A stretch of DNA of 5,404 nt from Bacillota bacterium (lineage in GTDB: Bacteria; Bacillota; UBA5301; JASBVW01): positions 1 through 5,404 of the forward strand of contig JASBVW010000118.1 of assembly GCA_029961005.1 (NCBI GenBank), written 5' to 3'. The position numbers and the translations under genes are program-made. This document shows positions 4,663-5,404 of this stretch, piece after piece. Position 1 is the stretch's first letter. Every line of letters begins with the position of its first letter. Under the pieces are notes generated by a model. It saw only the letters and a program-made list of their open reading frames with translations, ran no database searches and was not told where the DNA came from.

Positions 4663-5404
4663 TTATCTAGACCTCCTTTGGCCCCACCCGCAACGGTCAC
4701 AAATCGCCTCTTCCTTTCCCACCTCCTCGCTCTCGCCCTCTTCCCGGATCCTGGCAGAGCAGGTATAGACATAGGGAGAAGGGCTCAAGGCACGGCCTAC
4801 CAGAGTGAGGCCGGCCAGTTGAGCTATTTCCAGCGCCAGGGTCGAAGGAATGCTCAAGGAAGCCACCACGGAAATACGCGCCTGTGCTGCCTTAAGAGCC
4901 ATCTCTGAAGAGACCCGCCCCGTCGTGAGAAGAGCGAGGCGGCTGAAATCCAGCTGCTGCAATAAACCATCGCCGATCACCTTGTCCACAGCGTTGTGGC
5001 GACCTATGTCCTCAAAGTGCACCAAGATCTTTTCCTGGTCGACGAGGGCAGCGCTGTGAATCCCTCCGGTCAACTGATAAAGGGTGGCCTTTTTAAGCAT
5101 CAAGCGCATCAGGTTCTGCAGTTGCTTTTTCCCTATGTTGAAACCGTCTCCCACAGGGGGCAGCTTCTCTTCCCATCCCCTGGCCAGCGCGACACCGCCT
5201 CCGCAGCCGCTGGTGAGGATCCGCCGCCACCCCTCCCGCTCCTCCCAACGGTCGGGCTCTGCCTGCACCGCGATCTGGCGCATAGAGTCACAACCCCGCA
5301 GCGAGAGGATCTCCCGCGGGTGGAGGATCAGCCCCTGAGTAAAGAGCCAACCCACCGCCAGCTCGCGCACCCCGCGGGGGGTGCAGAGAAAACGCACCGC
5401 CTCC
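4663..5404 (-). CDS. fdhD: FdhD, formate dehydrogenase accessory sulfurtransferase (partial)
   Basis: FdhD takes sulfur from a cysteine desulfurase (IscS in E. coli) and delivers it to the bis-MGD cofactor of formate dehydrogenases; it acts in the cytoplasm. About 246 C-terminal residues are present. The frame is open to the window edge, and the GTG at 5397 is an internal valine in EAVRFLCTP, so roughly 30-60 N-terminal residues are missing. Family signatures, numbered from that valine: FLCTPRGVRELAVGWL (3-18), TSGCGGG (62-68), TGGIHSAAL (110-118), HFEDIGRHNAVDK (127-139), TTGRVSSEMALKAA, and SIPSTLALEIAQLAGLTLVG. E. coli FdhD has two cysteines in its loop (C121, C124); here only the first remains (C65), and glycine replaces the second. 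After YVYTCSARI, where FdhD proteins usually end, there is a glutamate-rich tail of about 30 residues with an extra C233-D-R-C236. It leads the ferredoxin/ydhV-like operon. Confidence 0.93.
   Translation of the reverse strand, partial: EAVRFLCTPRGVRELAVGWLFTQGLILHPREILSLRGCDSMRQIAVQAEPDRWEEREGWRRILTSGCGGGVALARGWEEKLPPVGDGFNIGKKQLQNLMRLMLKKATLYQLTGGIHSAALVDQEKILVHFEDIGRHNAVDKVIGDGLLQQLDFSRLALLTTGRVSSEMALKAAQARISVVASLSIPSTLALEIAQLAGLTLVGRALSPSPYVYTCSARIREEGESEEVGKEEAICDRCGWGQRRSR

Overview
The window reads as chromosomal DNA from a GC-rich (roughly 60% by eye) anaerobic Bacillota lineage, of the Moorella/Ammonifex/Desulfotomaculum kind. This is inference. It rests on strong AGGAGGTGA-type ribosome binding sites, a GTG start, and the gene content: FdhD, a tungsto/molybdo-pterin oxidoreductase and a poly-[4Fe-4S] ferredoxin. 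No rRNA, tRNA, CRISPR array or transposase gene is visible.

Left part, + strand. Positions 1-117 are a nested inverted repeat: perfect 20-bp outer arms at the two ends and a perfect 10-bp inner stem. A non-coding leader follows to 244, then a complete pstB (245-1009), the ATPase of the phosphate ABC transporter. The other Pst genes are not in view.

Right part, - strand, read right to left. The order is fdhD (cut by the window edge, 5404-4663), a Tat-signal four-cluster ferredoxin of the YdhY family (4639-3884), an aldehyde:ferredoxin-oxidoreductase-superfamily enzyme of the YdhV family (3866-1749), a GC-rich hairpin (1705-1734), and a 199-residue protein of unknown function (1659-1060). The first three genes are 17-23 bp apart and look like one operon. 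The fourth lies 89 bp further on, behind the hairpin. The unknown gene converges on pstB with a 50-bp gap, and no convincing terminator lies between them.

How the genes may work together. The YdhV-like protein should carry a Mo- or W-pterin and one [4Fe-4S] cluster, and should pass electrons to or from the YdhY-like ferredoxin. FdhD is known as the sulfurtransferase that activates formate dehydrogenases, so its place at the head of this operon suggests either an upstream formate dehydrogenase or an unrecognised role in maturing the YdhV-type enzyme. The last gene sits where E. coli has ydhW (after ydhV in ydhYVWXUT), but the membrane and other partners of the E. coli operon are absent here. 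The least expected details are a CxxCH haem-c-like motif at the extreme C-terminus of the ferredoxin, an exported ferredoxin paired with an enzyme that has no signal peptide, and an FdhD with a single active-site cysteine plus an extra CxxC tail.
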